Source of the DNA: Bdellovibrionaceae bacterium UBA2339 | Lineage (GTDB): Bacteria; Bdellovibrionota; Bdellovibrionia; Bdellovibrionales; JAMPXM01 | DNA: 64,000 nucleotides | Direction: 5' to 3' | Assembly (NCBI GenBank): GCA_002344785.1 | Contig: DDUL01000047.1 | Coordinates: 1-64,000 of the forward strand | In this document: positions 1 to 8,114 of the stretch, in pieces | Layout: every line of letters begins with the position of its first letter | How positions within the stretch are numbered: position 1 is the stretch's first letter | Made by a program: the position numbers and the translations under genes | The notes under the pieces: generated by a model | What the model saw: the letters and a program-made list of their open reading frames with translations, nothing else | The model's database searches: none | Told to the model about the DNA's origin: nothing

Positions 1-285
1 ACGGCCTATCCGCCACTCGTCCGAACGCATCTACCGGGCGTTGAGCACCAGCGCTTTAAAGGTCGCCGACCTTGTGCGGTGGGATTTGGTGAGCTCAAGC
101 GCGGGGGCTTTGATCCGCTGTTTAGTTTCAACCACACGGCGGCGATGATCCGCGCGCACATGAGTCGAATGCTCAGAAAAACTTGGTGTACGACAAAGAA
201 AATCGAGTCGCTTGAAGATCACCTCTTCATCTACGCGAACTTCCACAACAACCAACTCCTCACGCTCAATCAGCGAAGGGCCTGA
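1..285 (+). CDS. Transposase C-terminal fragment (gene starts before the window)
   Basis: Frame 1 is open from the first base to a TGA at 283-285, so the gene runs in from the left. The C-terminal part reads HTAAMIRAHMSRMLRKTW followed by CTTKKIESLEDHLFIYANFHN. The pattern of a basic helix, then K..E.L..HL..Y.N.HN, resembles the last part of IS1/InsB-like and related DDE transposases. Only about 94 codons are visible and no catalytic residue is included, so the family is not certain. About 220 bases downstream lies one copy of a 21-bp repeat that recurs at 3570-3590, which fits a mobile-element end. Bases 286-538 hold no convincing gene; they contain a short GACCTT/AAGGTC hairpin and that repeat. 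Confidence 0.45.
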   Translation, partial: TAYPPLVRTHLPGVEHQRFKGRRPCAVGFGELKRGGFDPLFSFNHTAAMIRAHMSRMLRKTWCTTKKIESLEDHLFIYANFHNNQLLTLNQRRA

Positions 286-505
286 GTGCGTTTGAGTCCG
301 ATGAGAACAGTCTTTGGAGTCGGTCATCTTAACGAGGTCGATGAAAAAACTGCGCTTGAAGTGTGCCGCAGGCCTTCAACAATGCGTCGGTTTGATCGAT
401 TCCATTTTCAAAATTGCAGATGAGACCACAGAGCTGACCTTGACCAAGGTCGCAGTTCGGCCCAGGCCTGAATTGATCTTGGGAGTCATTCGCTGTTGGG
501 ATTTT

Positions 506-526
506 GACCACTCAAGTGTGCCAGCT
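506..526 (+). repeat. 21-bp repeat, copy 1 (possible insertion-sequence end)
   Basis: The 21 bases starting gaccactcaagtg are identical to 3570-3590, and an inverted copy with one mismatch lies at 3350-3367. It sits about 220 bases after the transposase fragment's stop codon, where the terminal repeat of an insertion sequence would be expected. Confidence 0.5.
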
Positions 527-538
527 TAAAGTGGGCCC

Positions 539-1111
539 ATGATGCATCTCCCCCTCCTCATCGCGTTGTCTCTCCTCGTAGGTCACGCGGAGGCTCGTCG
601 TGCTCCATCGAGTCGGACAGTTCGTGAAGTTCATGGTCGAGTCGTTTCATGTCATGACGGGGACACGTGTCGGGTTTTGGAGTTAGTTCCGGCGGGCAAG
701 GCGGCACCCGGAAAGTTTCGTGAGGGCGAGAAGTTTTCCGTCCGCTTAAGCGGGATCGATGCGCCCGAACTCGGGCAGGCATCGGCTGTCGAAGCGAAGC
801 GACATTTAGAGGGAATGTTGAAGGGTAAGGAAGTTCGATTGATGTGCGACGGACGCTCCTATCAGCGTCGAACATGCGACATCTTCTTGGGCGACTTACA
901 TGTGCAGCATGAATTGGTTCGGCAGGGCTGGGCATGGGACTCGCCGAAGTATTCAGGAGGCCGCTACGCGGCCGCGCAAGCTGAGGCCCGTAAGGCGAAG
1001 ATTGGAATTTGGGCTAACGAGGGGCCGGGATTGAGAAGTCCTGCATGTTATCGAGCCAAGTCTAAAGAGGCGCGCCGCAACTGTGCGCGCGATCCTCGTT
1101 TTCAAGATTAG
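539..1111 (+). CDS. Secreted thermonuclease-like (SNase fold) protein
   Basis: This is a 190-residue staphylococcal-nuclease-like protein, expected to cut DNA or RNA outside the cytoplasm using calcium. An N-terminal signal peptide (MMHLPLLIALSLLVGHAEA) is followed by the family motifs: the first strand GRVVSCHDGDTCRV (about 34-47), the active-site stretch VRLSGIDAPE (about 69-78) and the helix ELVRQGWAW (about 126-134). The length fits a full single domain with a short Cys-containing tail. The ATG at 539 is followed directly by a second ATG; a weak GTGGG lies just upstream. It converges with the papain-like gene, with a 7-bp GGCTGAC/GTCAGCC inverted repeat (1117-1147) between them. Family assignment is firm; the substrate is inferred. 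Confidence 0.88.
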   Translation: MMHLPLLIALSLLVGHAEARRAPSSRTVREVHGRVVSCHDGDTCRVLELVPAGKAAPGKFREGEKFSVRLSGIDAPELGQASAVEAKRHLEGMLKGKEVRLMCDGRSYQRRTCDIFLGDLHVQHELVRQGWAWDSPKYSGGRYAAAQAEARKAKIGIWANEGPGLRSPACYRAKSKEARRNCARDPRFQD

Positions 1112-1147
1112 TGGTCGGCTGACAGACTAAAGGTTTCGTCGTCAGCC

Positions 1148-3094
1148 CTATGGCTGGGCAGTGACCTCGTTCGACTTTGCAGAGGCGTTGCCGGCGGCGT
1201 CCACAGCATCGACTCGATATCTGTATGTGCGGCCGACGCGAACGTTGGAGTCCGCAAATTGCGGTGTGCTCGCAGAGGCGCTCACCGTCCCGATGTGCAC
1301 GCCATCTCGCCACACGCGATAGGCCGTTACGGCGACATTGTCGGTGGATGCGGACCAGCCGAGGCGCACGATCACTGTGGTGCTACTTCGCTTACCTTTT
1401 TGTACGGTGGTCTTTTCAACCTGTGATGTGAGCTGAGTCGGTGCGGTCGGCGCTTCACTATCGACAGTCGGCGTAGGCGAAGGTGAAGGCACGGGTGAAG
1501 GTGCTGGCGTAGGCGAAGGCGCGCTGCCGCTTGCGGCGCTAAGCTGTGAGGTGGAGGCATCGGGAAATACGGGTACGCCATAGGCGGCGGCCAATGTGGT
1601 TCCTACGCTTGGGTCGACGATCTCAAAGCCACGAACCGTGAATGGCGAACCTCCGGAGTTGTCGGTTGCGCGAAGATAGAATCGATGTTGGTCGAGGCTA
1701 CTCGCCGTCCAAAGACTGCTCACATCAAAGTAAAAGCTCGACTCCATTTCAGAGGTGGATCCGTTGAACGCAAATGCCCCGCCTTGATTGCGAATTGCGG
1801 AGGTTGAGATCAGTGTTTGCGGGCTGGTGCTCGTTGAGCTCGAAACTCCAAACTGCATGGAGATCTGATTGCGCTTAGCATGTGAAATGCGCACGCGTGC
1901 CGCCAGGCGAGGCACGGCATTGGCGAAGTCTTGTGTGTAGATGGAACTGCCAAACGCGAGGCTTTGCCGTCCGCTGGGCGAGAAGTTGGGAACAGAGGTT
2001 TGTGTTCGGAAGGCGTCGTACGAGGCCCATGCTGAGCCTGAGTTTCTCCAACTCGAGCCCCATGAGTTTGCAATTTTGAACGCACCCATTTCGGCGCTCT
2101 CTTGAATGCCATTATTGTTGATATCGACCCAAATGTTGTCGTCGTATCCCACAATCGTCATGGCGTGCGCGCCTTGAGTTCCGTTGACGAAGATGGCGAT
2201 CGCCTGTCCTTGTCGATGAGTCGATTGAACCGTCCGCCAATTCCAACTGTTGACGTAAGTTCCCACAACAGCCACGTGTCCGTTGGCTAAAAACTGTTTA
2301 ACGTTTGCAATCGCGCTATCCGTGCCGATCCCGATCGAGGCCACTGCGCGCATGCGGGTGAACAGCGCCTTGCGCCAGTGTTCTTCGTTGGTGCTCCATG
2401 AGAGATAGTCTGATGAGTTATAGGGGAGCTCGGCGTGGAGGGCTGCGCCGTGGTTTTGCAGGAGTGCGAATGCCGAAGAGAATGTCGAGCCGGCGTCTTG
2501 GCCACCATTGATCATATTGTAAGTCCATCGCGGAGCGAACACGCTTTCGCCAAGCTTGTTGTTGCAACCCTTTTGCAAACAGTACTCGTGGCTCATGGCA
2601 TAGTAGGTGGTGGCCCATCCGACACATGATCCTTGTGCACCTTGATTGCCGATGTTGGGAAACGCTGCGAGCGTTGAGTTATCGACTTGAGTTGGAGTAC
2701 TGGAGATCGTGGGCTCGGACAGCGAACTCGCGCTTGCGTCCGTCGACGCGGCATCTTGAGTGCTGGTCGATACGATGTCGAACTCGGACTGCGACTTCTT
2801 TGGAGTTGGCAAGGGAGATTGTCCTCGGGCCGCGCGCTCTCGATTGACTCGCTCGATCGCGAGTGAGTTAGGTCGTACGGTGCGAATCACTCGCGCCTTG
2901 AGAATTCGTTCTTCGTCAGCTGACCACTTTAAGCCTTTAGCTCTGAGTGCATCTTCATCGACGGGCGAGGCGTTGAAGTAAAAGAGTTGCAGAGCAATCA
3001 GCGCCAGCCCCAAGGTCAGCATTGCCCGACGTCGAGGTGAGGGCTGAAGCAAGGATTGAATGGCCGAGATCACTGAGCGCATTGAGGTTCTCAT
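1148..3094 (-). CDS. Exported papain-like (C1A) cysteine protease with C-terminal FN3 domain
   Basis: The start chosen is the ATG at 3094, because GGAGG lies five bases upstream on the coding strand; the frame stays open 15 codons further. The protein has 648 residues. A hydrophobic segment near residues 24-40 (MLTLGLALIALQLFYF) is a signal or anchor. A low-complexity Ser/Thr linker follows, then a papain fold with QGSCVGWA (nucleophile near Cys157), GAHAMTIVGYDD (His near 310) and KIANSWG (Asn near 343), so the triad looks complete. A DINNNGIQE loop resembles a calcium site. After a beta-rich region, a Pro-Ser-Pro repeat linker leads to a fibronectin type III domain (about residues 555-648, ending DAAGNASAKSNEVTAQP). 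FN3 domains usually bind surfaces or polysaccharide. It is probably a secreted or surface digestive protease. Confidence 0.88.
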   Translation of the reverse strand: MRTSMRSVISAIQSLLQPSPRRRAMLTLGLALIALQLFYFNASPVDEDALRAKGLKWSADEERILKARVIRTVRPNSLAIERVNRERAARGQSPLPTPKKSQSEFDIVSTSTQDAASTDASASSLSEPTISSTPTQVDNSTLAAFPNIGNQGAQGSCVGWATTYYAMSHEYCLQKGCNNKLGESVFAPRWTYNMINGGQDAGSTFSSAFALLQNHGAALHAELPYNSSDYLSWSTNEEHWRKALFTRMRAVASIGIGTDSAIANVKQFLANGHVAVVGTYVNSWNWRTVQSTHRQGQAIAIFVNGTQGAHAMTIVGYDDNIWVDINNNGIQESAEMGAFKIANSWGSSWRNSGSAWASYDAFRTQTSVPNFSPSGRQSLAFGSSIYTQDFANAVPRLAARVRISHAKRNQISMQFGVSSSTSTSPQTLISTSAIRNQGGAFAFNGSTSEMESSFYFDVSSLWTASSLDQHRFYLRATDNSGGSPFTVRGFEIVDPSVGTTLAAAYGVPVFPDASTSQLSAASGSAPSPTPAPSPVPSPSPTPTVDSEAPTAPTQLTSQVEKTTVQKGKRSSTTVIVRLGWSASTDNVAVTAYRVWRDGVHIGTVSASASTPQFADSNVRVGRTYRYRVDAVDAAGNASAKSNEVTAQP

Positions 3095-3462
3095 AGTTGC
3101 CTCCACAAAGTTGGAGATAGGGCTCGGCCTTGAGCTCAATCGGACGGACTCATTGAATTACGAAAACGCAATTAACCTAGGTGAGTCGCTCCCATACTGA
3201 CGTCCGACATCCGGCGACCTGCGGTTCTCATTCATCTTGGCAGAACTTCGCGCCTCAAGCCTCAACCTGATTGCATTTCGGATCAGCTTGGAACGTTCAA
3301 AGTGAGGCAGTGTTGAAGGTTTGGATGGGCGTTAGGTTTCCGAATTCAACTGGCTCACTTGAGTGGTAGTGGTTTCAGCTCAGGAGATTGGCCGACGCTT
3401 CAAACTTATGCGCTTTGAGGGCGAGCTCAATGGACTTAAAAGCCATTAGCTTAGATCTCGCC
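3095..3462. other. 368-bp intergenic stretch: protease leader plus half of a MITE-like element
   Basis: No plausible gene lies here. Bases 3095-3200 should hold the leader and promoter of the protease gene, but I see no confident -35/-10 pair. From 3350 onward the sequence belongs to the inverted-repeat element described separately. Confidence 0.5.
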
Positions 3463-3588
3463 CTAAGGAGATTTTGGACTCTGGGGGGTTGGGCCCGTAG
3501 AAGTTGTTTGGGATCTGCCAGAGGTGCAGAGGTCAATTTTCCCTTCAGCTTTCAGGTTCTTAGCGTCACGACCACTCAAGTGTGCCAG
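3350..3588. mobile_element. MITE-like element bounded by 18-bp inverted repeats
   Basis: The left arm (3350-3367) and right arm (3571-3588) are inverted copies of each other with a single mismatch, 239 bp end to end. The right arm and its flanks match 506-526 over 21 bases, next to the transposase fragment. There is no room for a transposase, so this would be a non-autonomous derivative or a decayed insertion sequence. No clear target duplication is visible. It overlaps the last 42 codons of the gene at 3463-4857. Confidence 0.45.
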
Positions 3589-4857
3589 CTGGGAGAGTAC
3601 CACGGACGCAATCCGTCGATACCCCAACTCGTTATACTGAATCGCATCTGTCCTCATGATGATGATGGCTTGATTGGAGACTTGTTCTTTTGTGACGCCG
3701 ATCTCGTCAAGCCAGTTGGGCTTTGACCAGAAGGCCTCGACCTCTTCGGCTGTGGCGGGCACATCGCGAACGGCGCTGGTGGTGTCGATCAAGTAACTGT
3801 TCTGGGCGGGCTGGTGATAAGGCTCGTATTCGCTACGGTCGATGGAGACTCCGTCGTGTCTCAGAAACACGATGGGGATCTTGCGTTCGCGGGCCCATTG
3901 TTGAGCACGGCGATTGGCCTCTCGCCAACCGCTGAGACTGGCTTCGCGATCAAGCTCTGTGACTTTTCGCTCGAGACGAATGCAGAGCTCCCATCGGCGC
4001 AGTTGGGAGCGCGCGCAGAGGCGACGCAGTTGTTGAATGGAGGAACCGACGCGGCGAATTCGTTCGGCGTCGCCGCCGCCTGTGTCGCCCTGGTCAGTTC
4101 GCAGATACTTTTCGATCCAGCCGTAGTCCCAGATGATGAGATCGGGGCGGATTTGATCTCCTTCTGCGCTCAGTCTCGACCAGCCCATGATGGCGGTGGC
4201 GCCTTGGCGACCACCGTTGAGAAACTGAAAGCGGGGTGGACGTGTGCAGCCCTGAGCTTTGAGTTCGTTTTGAAATTGTGGCGAGTTCATTGAAGTCTCA
4301 AGTCGAGCGGCGTAGGTCTCGTCATCGTTTACGGCGTGACCAAATGCGGGGTACGAGCCGAGCACGAGAACTCGGAAGATGGGTTGTGAAGTAGTTCTCT
4401 TGGTGAGTGGCGCGCTCATTTGACCATCGTTGGATCGAAAGCCTTCAGCTGTCGAAGTGATGGTGTGAAGCGAAGGGCTATCGGGATGGCGGAGGAAGTT
4501 CGGGACTTTCCACTGCTGAGAGACCGGCAAACGAGTTCGCGTGAGAATGCGCTGCATGCGCTCGGGATCATCGAAGCCGCGATTCACGAAAGTGTCGAGA
4601 GGTGGTGAGAAGATGTTCGGTCGCTGGTCGGGTGGCGTGAGCCAAAGCCGATCAATGCGCGGTTGAACCGCCTTGCGCATGGCTGCTCGCTGAAGATCGC
4701 CGGCGGGGATCAAGCCGGACGCGTTGGTGGTGAGTGAAGTCGGTCGTTCGCGATCAAGGCGGTAAATTCCCTCGACAGCCAACAGCGCCAAGAGCGTCGA
4801 ACCGATCATCAAGGTGAGCCACTTTGCTGTGAGCAAAATTCGATTGGTGTTGGGCAT
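3463..4857 (-). CDS. SGNH-hydrolase-like membrane protein with lost catalytic residues
   Basis: The protein has 464 residues, with one N-terminal membrane segment (about 8-27) and a large exported domain of the SGNH/GDSL type. It aligns with the divergent neighbour at 4968-6170 in several blocks: LVLGSYPAFGHAVNDDETY corresponds to LLLGPSSAFGWGVSAEQTY, and DAIQYNELGY corresponds to DPIHFSVVGH. In this copy the serine of the GDS block is a tyrosine, the Asn of block III (GVND in the partner) is absent (IWDYGWIEKY) and the His of the final D-x-x-H is Gln. It is therefore probably a non-catalytic relative that binds or positions something, or a decaying gene. The last 42 residues, from about SGRDAKNLK, are encoded by the MITE-like element, suggesting an altered C-terminus. 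The start at 4857 has only a poorly spaced GAGG. Confidence 0.6.
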   Translation of the reverse strand: MPNTNRILLTAKWLTLMIGSTLLALLAVEGIYRLDRERPTSLTTNASGLIPAGDLQRAAMRKAVQPRIDRLWLTPPDQRPNIFSPPLDTFVNRGFDDPERMQRILTRTRLPVSQQWKVPNFLRHPDSPSLHTITSTAEGFRSNDGQMSAPLTKRTTSQPIFRVLVLGSYPAFGHAVNDDETYAARLETSMNSPQFQNELKAQGCTRPPRFQFLNGGRQGATAIMGWSRLSAEGDQIRPDLIIWDYGWIEKYLRTDQGDTGGGDAERIRRVGSSIQQLRRLCARSQLRRWELCIRLERKVTELDREASLSGWREANRRAQQWARERKIPIVFLRHDGVSIDRSEYEPYHQPAQNSYLIDTTSAVRDVPATAEEVEAFWSKPNWLDEIGVTKEQVSNQAIIIMRTDAIQYNELGYRRIASVVLSQLAHLSGRDAKNLKAEGKIDLCTSGRSQTTSTGPTPQSPKSP

Positions 4858-4967
4858 GCCTCATTATCCAAACACAAGTGAGGTTTGGGCCCAAGTCAAT
4901 TTCGGCCGTTGAGCGAGGGCCTCACGCTGACTGTTGACAGGCTCGTGACTCGGCTCTCCAATGTGGC

Positions 4968-6170
4968 ATGCAATGGCGAAGAAGATTGTTGGTCATGCTC
5001 ATCGCAAGCGGTTTTTGGTTACTCGTCGCCGAGTTGGGTGCTCGAGTTTGGCGAGGAATTGCCGCTGATCCGCTTGATCGAGCGCGGCGAGTGATGCGCA
5101 CGCACGATGATCGGCTATGGATGATGCGGCCCGATTTGCAGACTGAGTTTGAAGGCGCGGAGTTGCATACCGACGAAGCTGGATTTCGAAAGTCAGGGCG
5201 CGAGGCCTCGGATGACTTTGTTGTGCGTTTGAAGAATGCCGAAGTGCTGTTGCTTGGTCCTTCTTCGGCGTTTGGATGGGGAGTGAGCGCGGAGCAAACG
5301 TATTTGCATTTGGCGCTTCAGTCTGTGGCGGCAAGGGGTGTGAACCTCTCGCAAGTTGGCTATGGCTTGCAGCAAGGAATTGAAACTTGGCGTGAGATCG
5401 CCGCGCAGGTGCCGGAGCTTTTGGAGTCGGCGAAGTCACCGCGTGTGATCTTGTTGGCTTATGGCGTGAATGACATCGATCGGGCTCGCTTCTTCGTTTC
5501 CAATGGTCGACCAGATCGGGAATTTTTTGGCGATCAAAGCGACGAGGAGTCTCGACGGGTTTGGCATCAGCAATTGCGAAGTGAGTCGCAATTCATTTCA
5601 ACGGCGCTGGGGCAAATGCTGCTCCGTTCGCTTCAGGAATTGGCCTTTGCGGTCGGCTGCGCCAGCCCCCACAAATTGGAGACTCGCTCAACGCCCGAGG
5701 AGTTTATCGAGCTGTTGCTGAGGTGGAAAACGGATCTCGAAAATTTGGGTCACAAAGTCATCGTCTTGGACTCGCCCTTTCGGTATCCATTTGATTTAGA
5801 TCAAGGCTTGGCGATTCAGGCCGAAACTTGGTTTGCGAAATCGGCCGAGTCCTCTCGAGCTGGAGATTGTGGCGAAGCGAGGCGCTGGTTGCGTGAAGCC
5901 AGGCGGGCCGAACCTCATCGAGTGATGATGAGTCTGCAAAAAATTAATGTCCTCTTGGATGAGGCCTTTGGTGAATCCGCAGCGCCGACGCCATCCATAT
6001 CAGAGGGCCAAGGCGGCTATGTTCGCGTTCGAAATGAATTGAGTTCGCCTGAGGATTTTGTTGATCCCATTCATTTTTCGGTCGTTGGGCATCAGAAAAT
6101 TGAGGCGAAGTTGCGTCCATTTCTGTTGCGGGCCTTGCCGAGAAGTGAAGAGGCTCGCGCGGAGAAATAA
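4968..6170 (+). CDS. SGNH/GDSL hydrolase family membrane-anchored protein
   Basis: A 400-residue protein with an N-terminal membrane anchor (about residues 7-22) and an extracytoplasmic SGNH esterase-like domain. Visible blocks are GPSSAFGWGV (nucleophile Ser in block I, about residue 98), the Gly-containing NLSQVGYGLQQG (block II), LAYGVNDIDRARFF (block III Asn) and DPIHFSVVGHQKI near the C-terminus (D-x-x-H). All catalytic positions are present. Such enzymes commonly remove or add acyl groups on exopolysaccharide or peptidoglycan. It is divergent from a degenerate paralogue and is followed 59 bases later by a DUF5989 gene, a pairing seen in polysaccharide-modification loci. A TTGACA at 4934 with a 4/6 -10 would give an almost leaderless message, so the start could instead be the ATG at 4995. 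Confidence 0.75.
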   Translation: MQWRRRLLVMLIASGFWLLVAELGARVWRGIAADPLDRARRVMRTHDDRLWMMRPDLQTEFEGAELHTDEAGFRKSGREASDDFVVRLKNAEVLLLGPSSAFGWGVSAEQTYLHLALQSVAARGVNLSQVGYGLQQGIETWREIAAQVPELLESAKSPRVILLAYGVNDIDRARFFVSNGRPDREFFGDQSDEESRRVWHQQLRSESQFISTALGQMLLRSLQELAFAVGCASPHKLETRSTPEEFIELLLRWKTDLENLGHKVIVLDSPFRYPFDLDQGLAIQAETWFAKSAESSRAGDCGEARRWLREARRAEPHRVMMSLQKINVLLDEAFGESAAPTPSISEGQGGYVRVRNELSSPEDFVDPIHFSVVGHQKIEAKLRPFLLRALPRSEEARAEK

Positions 6171-6229
6171 CGGGGCAAAGTGATCTAAAAATAAATTGAC
6201 GGGAACTTAGCTCAAGCGATGATGGTCCT

Positions 6230-6487
6230 ATGTCAGATCTTCCGCCCAATTCACAGAACCAAGATCCCAAATCGCCCAACACGGCATCTCAGAAAACGGC
6301 CACTGAGAGCAACACGTCTGTGCCACCGCGGACTCTCAAGGAGTTTGTGTTCTTTGTATTGGCGCGCATTCGGCAAGAGGGGAAGTGGTGGCTCATCCCG
6401 CTTTGGATTCTTCTCGTGATCTTGGCCGTGCTGCTGGTGTTGTCGGGAAATGGAGCTTTGTTGCCGGCGATCTACTTGGCGTTTTAG
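6230..6487 (+). CDS. DUF5989 family small membrane protein
   Basis: An 85-residue protein: about 40 polar, disordered N-terminal residues, then LKEFVFFVLARIRQEGKWW, LIPLWILLVILAVLLVLSG and a short end ALLPAIYLAF. The order EF..F.R...KWW.IP followed by one membrane helix and A..P.IY..F is the signature I associate with DUF5989. These proteins have no known reaction; they tend to sit beside SGNH hydrolases, SxtJ-like proteins or carbamoyltransferases. It follows the SGNH gene in the same direction by 59 bases, so the two are probably co-transcribed. A long perfect inverted repeat starts 15 bases after its stop. Confidence 0.75.
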   Translation: MSDLPPNSQNQDPKSPNTASQKTATESNTSVPPRTLKEFVFFVLARIRQEGKWWLIPLWILLVILAVLLVLSGNGALLPAIYLAF

Positions 6488-6502
6488 TTCACAGATCCGT
6501 AC

Positions 6503-6543
6503 GCAACTTCAGTCTGTCTCACTCTGAGACAGACTGAAGTTGC
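6503..6543. repeat. Perfect 19-bp inverted repeat with 3-nt loop
   Basis: The arm GCAACTTCAGTCTGTCTCA is followed by CTC and its exact reverse complement. A further GATCCGT (6494-6500) and ACGGATC (6550-6556) pair outside it with a small bulge. No run of T follows on either side, so it is not a standard intrinsic terminator. It may stabilise the 3' end of the upstream transcript, act as a roadblock, or be a relic of a mobile element. Confidence 0.85.
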
Positions 6544-6816
6544 GAGTGGACGGATCGCTCGATGAGCCGAAGCTGGCGAAGTTCAGTCTCAATTCTATGC
6601 GAATTAAGGGGCATATGGCGGCGCCTTGGCTGTCGAACTGATGAACGAAAATCAGGATTTCGACAGCTGTCCAATCGCCGTTCACCTGTATAAAAGTTCT
6701 CAGCTGTCACCGGACTTGCAATGACCTTCCATCGAGCGATGGCGCGTGAGCTGGATTCGCAGTTCGAAAGCGCCGATGAGTCAAGACGACCAGACGCTCA
6801 ATGGGGGAACGTCCAA

Positions 6817-7971
6817 ATGAACAACGTGAGCAACTCAAAGACACGGATCAAAATGAAACACCTGAGCCCTGGTCGCTTCAAAGCAGGTCTGCTGTTGTCG
6901 TCATCTTTATTATTGATGATTGGCTTCCAGAACTGCTCGAGCCCAATGAACATGACCCAAGTCGACGGCTTCTACAATGCCGACAAAGGCGGAGAAGCTG
7001 GGCCGATCGAAGATGGTCAGTTGAATGAAGGCTTGGTTCCTCCTCAGGGTCCCGTTGCGCCCGCGCTTCCGCCTGCACAAGATGACGAAGATGATTCGTC
7101 GGAAATGCCGGAGCAAATGCCTTCGCCAACGCCTCCCTCACGAGATGACGACGAAGATGACGATCAAGATATGATGCCTCCCGTTGCTCCTACACCGACG
7201 CCGACACCTGTGGCGACGCCGCCTTATATGGCGCCTTCGCCGACGCCTGTGGCCTCGCCCACGCCGCCTTCACAAGATGATGAAGAAGATCATGATGATC
7301 ATCATCAAGTCGTGATCGACGATTCGAATCGCGGTTTGCGCGGTGGACACATTGATGTTCAGGTCGCATCCAAGGTCTACGCCTTTAACTCCGGTGCCGT
7401 CGATGCGCACGCACATGCATACGATGACAAGCATCACACCAATGTCGTCGACATGATGGATCTCAAAGAGAGCGGCATGGCCAATGTGCAAGACGCGGTG
7501 CCGAGTTCGAAGGTGTTTGTCGTGACACTGGCCAACGCTCACTTGAACCCTGGTGCGGTGATCGAGATCAACGGTGTTTCGATGACAGCTGCTGAGTATC
7601 AACGTCGCGTTGATCGTGCGCTGGCAGGTGGTGCGCCATTGCAATCTCTGTCGATTGGTCAGGCAGGAAGTGTGGCCCAGCTTTCCTCACTGAAGATCAA
7701 GTACGATGTGATGGCACTTAAGCAGAACCAAGTGCATCGCACGCAGATCAAGTGTGTGGTCGAGAACCGCGAGGGCGCAGGCGGAGAGTATCGTCACGGC
7801 GCCTTGGTGGTGCAAGTGCACGCTCTTGACAGCATCAAGATGGATTCACAGATGCGCGTGTCCGCTCCGAACGGCGGGCTGTTGTGGGAAGCTTCGATCT
7901 TCCATCACCACGGCGACGGCGAGTGCATCAATGAGTCGAATTCACCCAACGGTAACAGCAAGAAGAAGTGA
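6817..7971 (+). CDS. Exported lipoprotein-like protein with acidic linker and HxHxYDD domain (paralogue of 8115-8969)
   Basis: The start at 6817 is chosen because GGGGGAA lies seven bases upstream; the frame is open back to 6721. The 384-residue product has a hydrophobic export segment ending in LLLMIGFQNCSS, which is lipobox-like but with Q-N before Cys rather than the usual small residues. A long Asp/Glu and Pro-Thr/Pro-Ser repeat linker (about residues 75-170) follows. The folded C-terminal domain begins NRGLRGGHIDV and carries HAHAYDDKHHTNVVDM, KVFVVTLANAHLNPGAVIEING, a Cys in KCVVENREGAGGEYR and a His-rich end FHHHGDGEC. The His/Asp clusters suggest metal binding. I do not know its role. 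The next gene encodes a shorter relative without the linker. Confidence 0.7.
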   Translation: MNNVSNSKTRIKMKHLSPGRFKAGLLLSSSLLLMIGFQNCSSPMNMTQVDGFYNADKGGEAGPIEDGQLNEGLVPPQGPVAPALPPAQDDEDDSSEMPEQMPSPTPPSRDDDEDDDQDMMPPVAPTPTPTPVATPPYMAPSPTPVASPTPPSQDDEEDHDDHHQVVIDDSNRGLRGGHIDVQVASKVYAFNSGAVDAHAHAYDDKHHTNVVDMMDLKESGMANVQDAVPSSKVFVVTLANAHLNPGAVIEINGVSMTAAEYQRRVDRALAGGAPLQSLSIGQAGSVAQLSSLKIKYDVMALKQNQVHRTQIKCVVENREGAGGEYRHGALVVQVHALDSIKMDSQMRVSAPNGGLLWEASIFHHHGDGECINESNSPNGNSKKK

Positions 7972-7986
7972 GTCTGACTTGCGGGG

Positions 7987-8017
7987 GAGCGGCGGCAATC
8001 CATGGGATCCGCCGCTC
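7987..8017. other. GC-rich hairpin between the two paralogous lipoprotein genes
   Basis: GAGCGGCGG (7987-7995) pairs perfectly with CCGCCGCTC (8009-8017), and the 13-base loop can itself fold through ATCC/GGAT. It starts 16 bases after the upstream stop. Without a U-tract it is at best a weak or factor-assisted terminator, or an mRNA stabiliser. Confidence 0.5.
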
Positions 8018-8114
8018 GGCGGGTTGCCAACGGGGCTGCGAATTGAGCTGCAGATTTTTGAGTGACTGACTCGGTGGGCGGGAAATTCGACGAAGAGTTT
8101 TGTGGGGTAGCGAA

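Noticed and set aside
314..529. Small frame after the transposase fragment
   Set aside because: It starts with TTG, lacks a ribosome site, resembles no family and runs into the 21-bp repeat.
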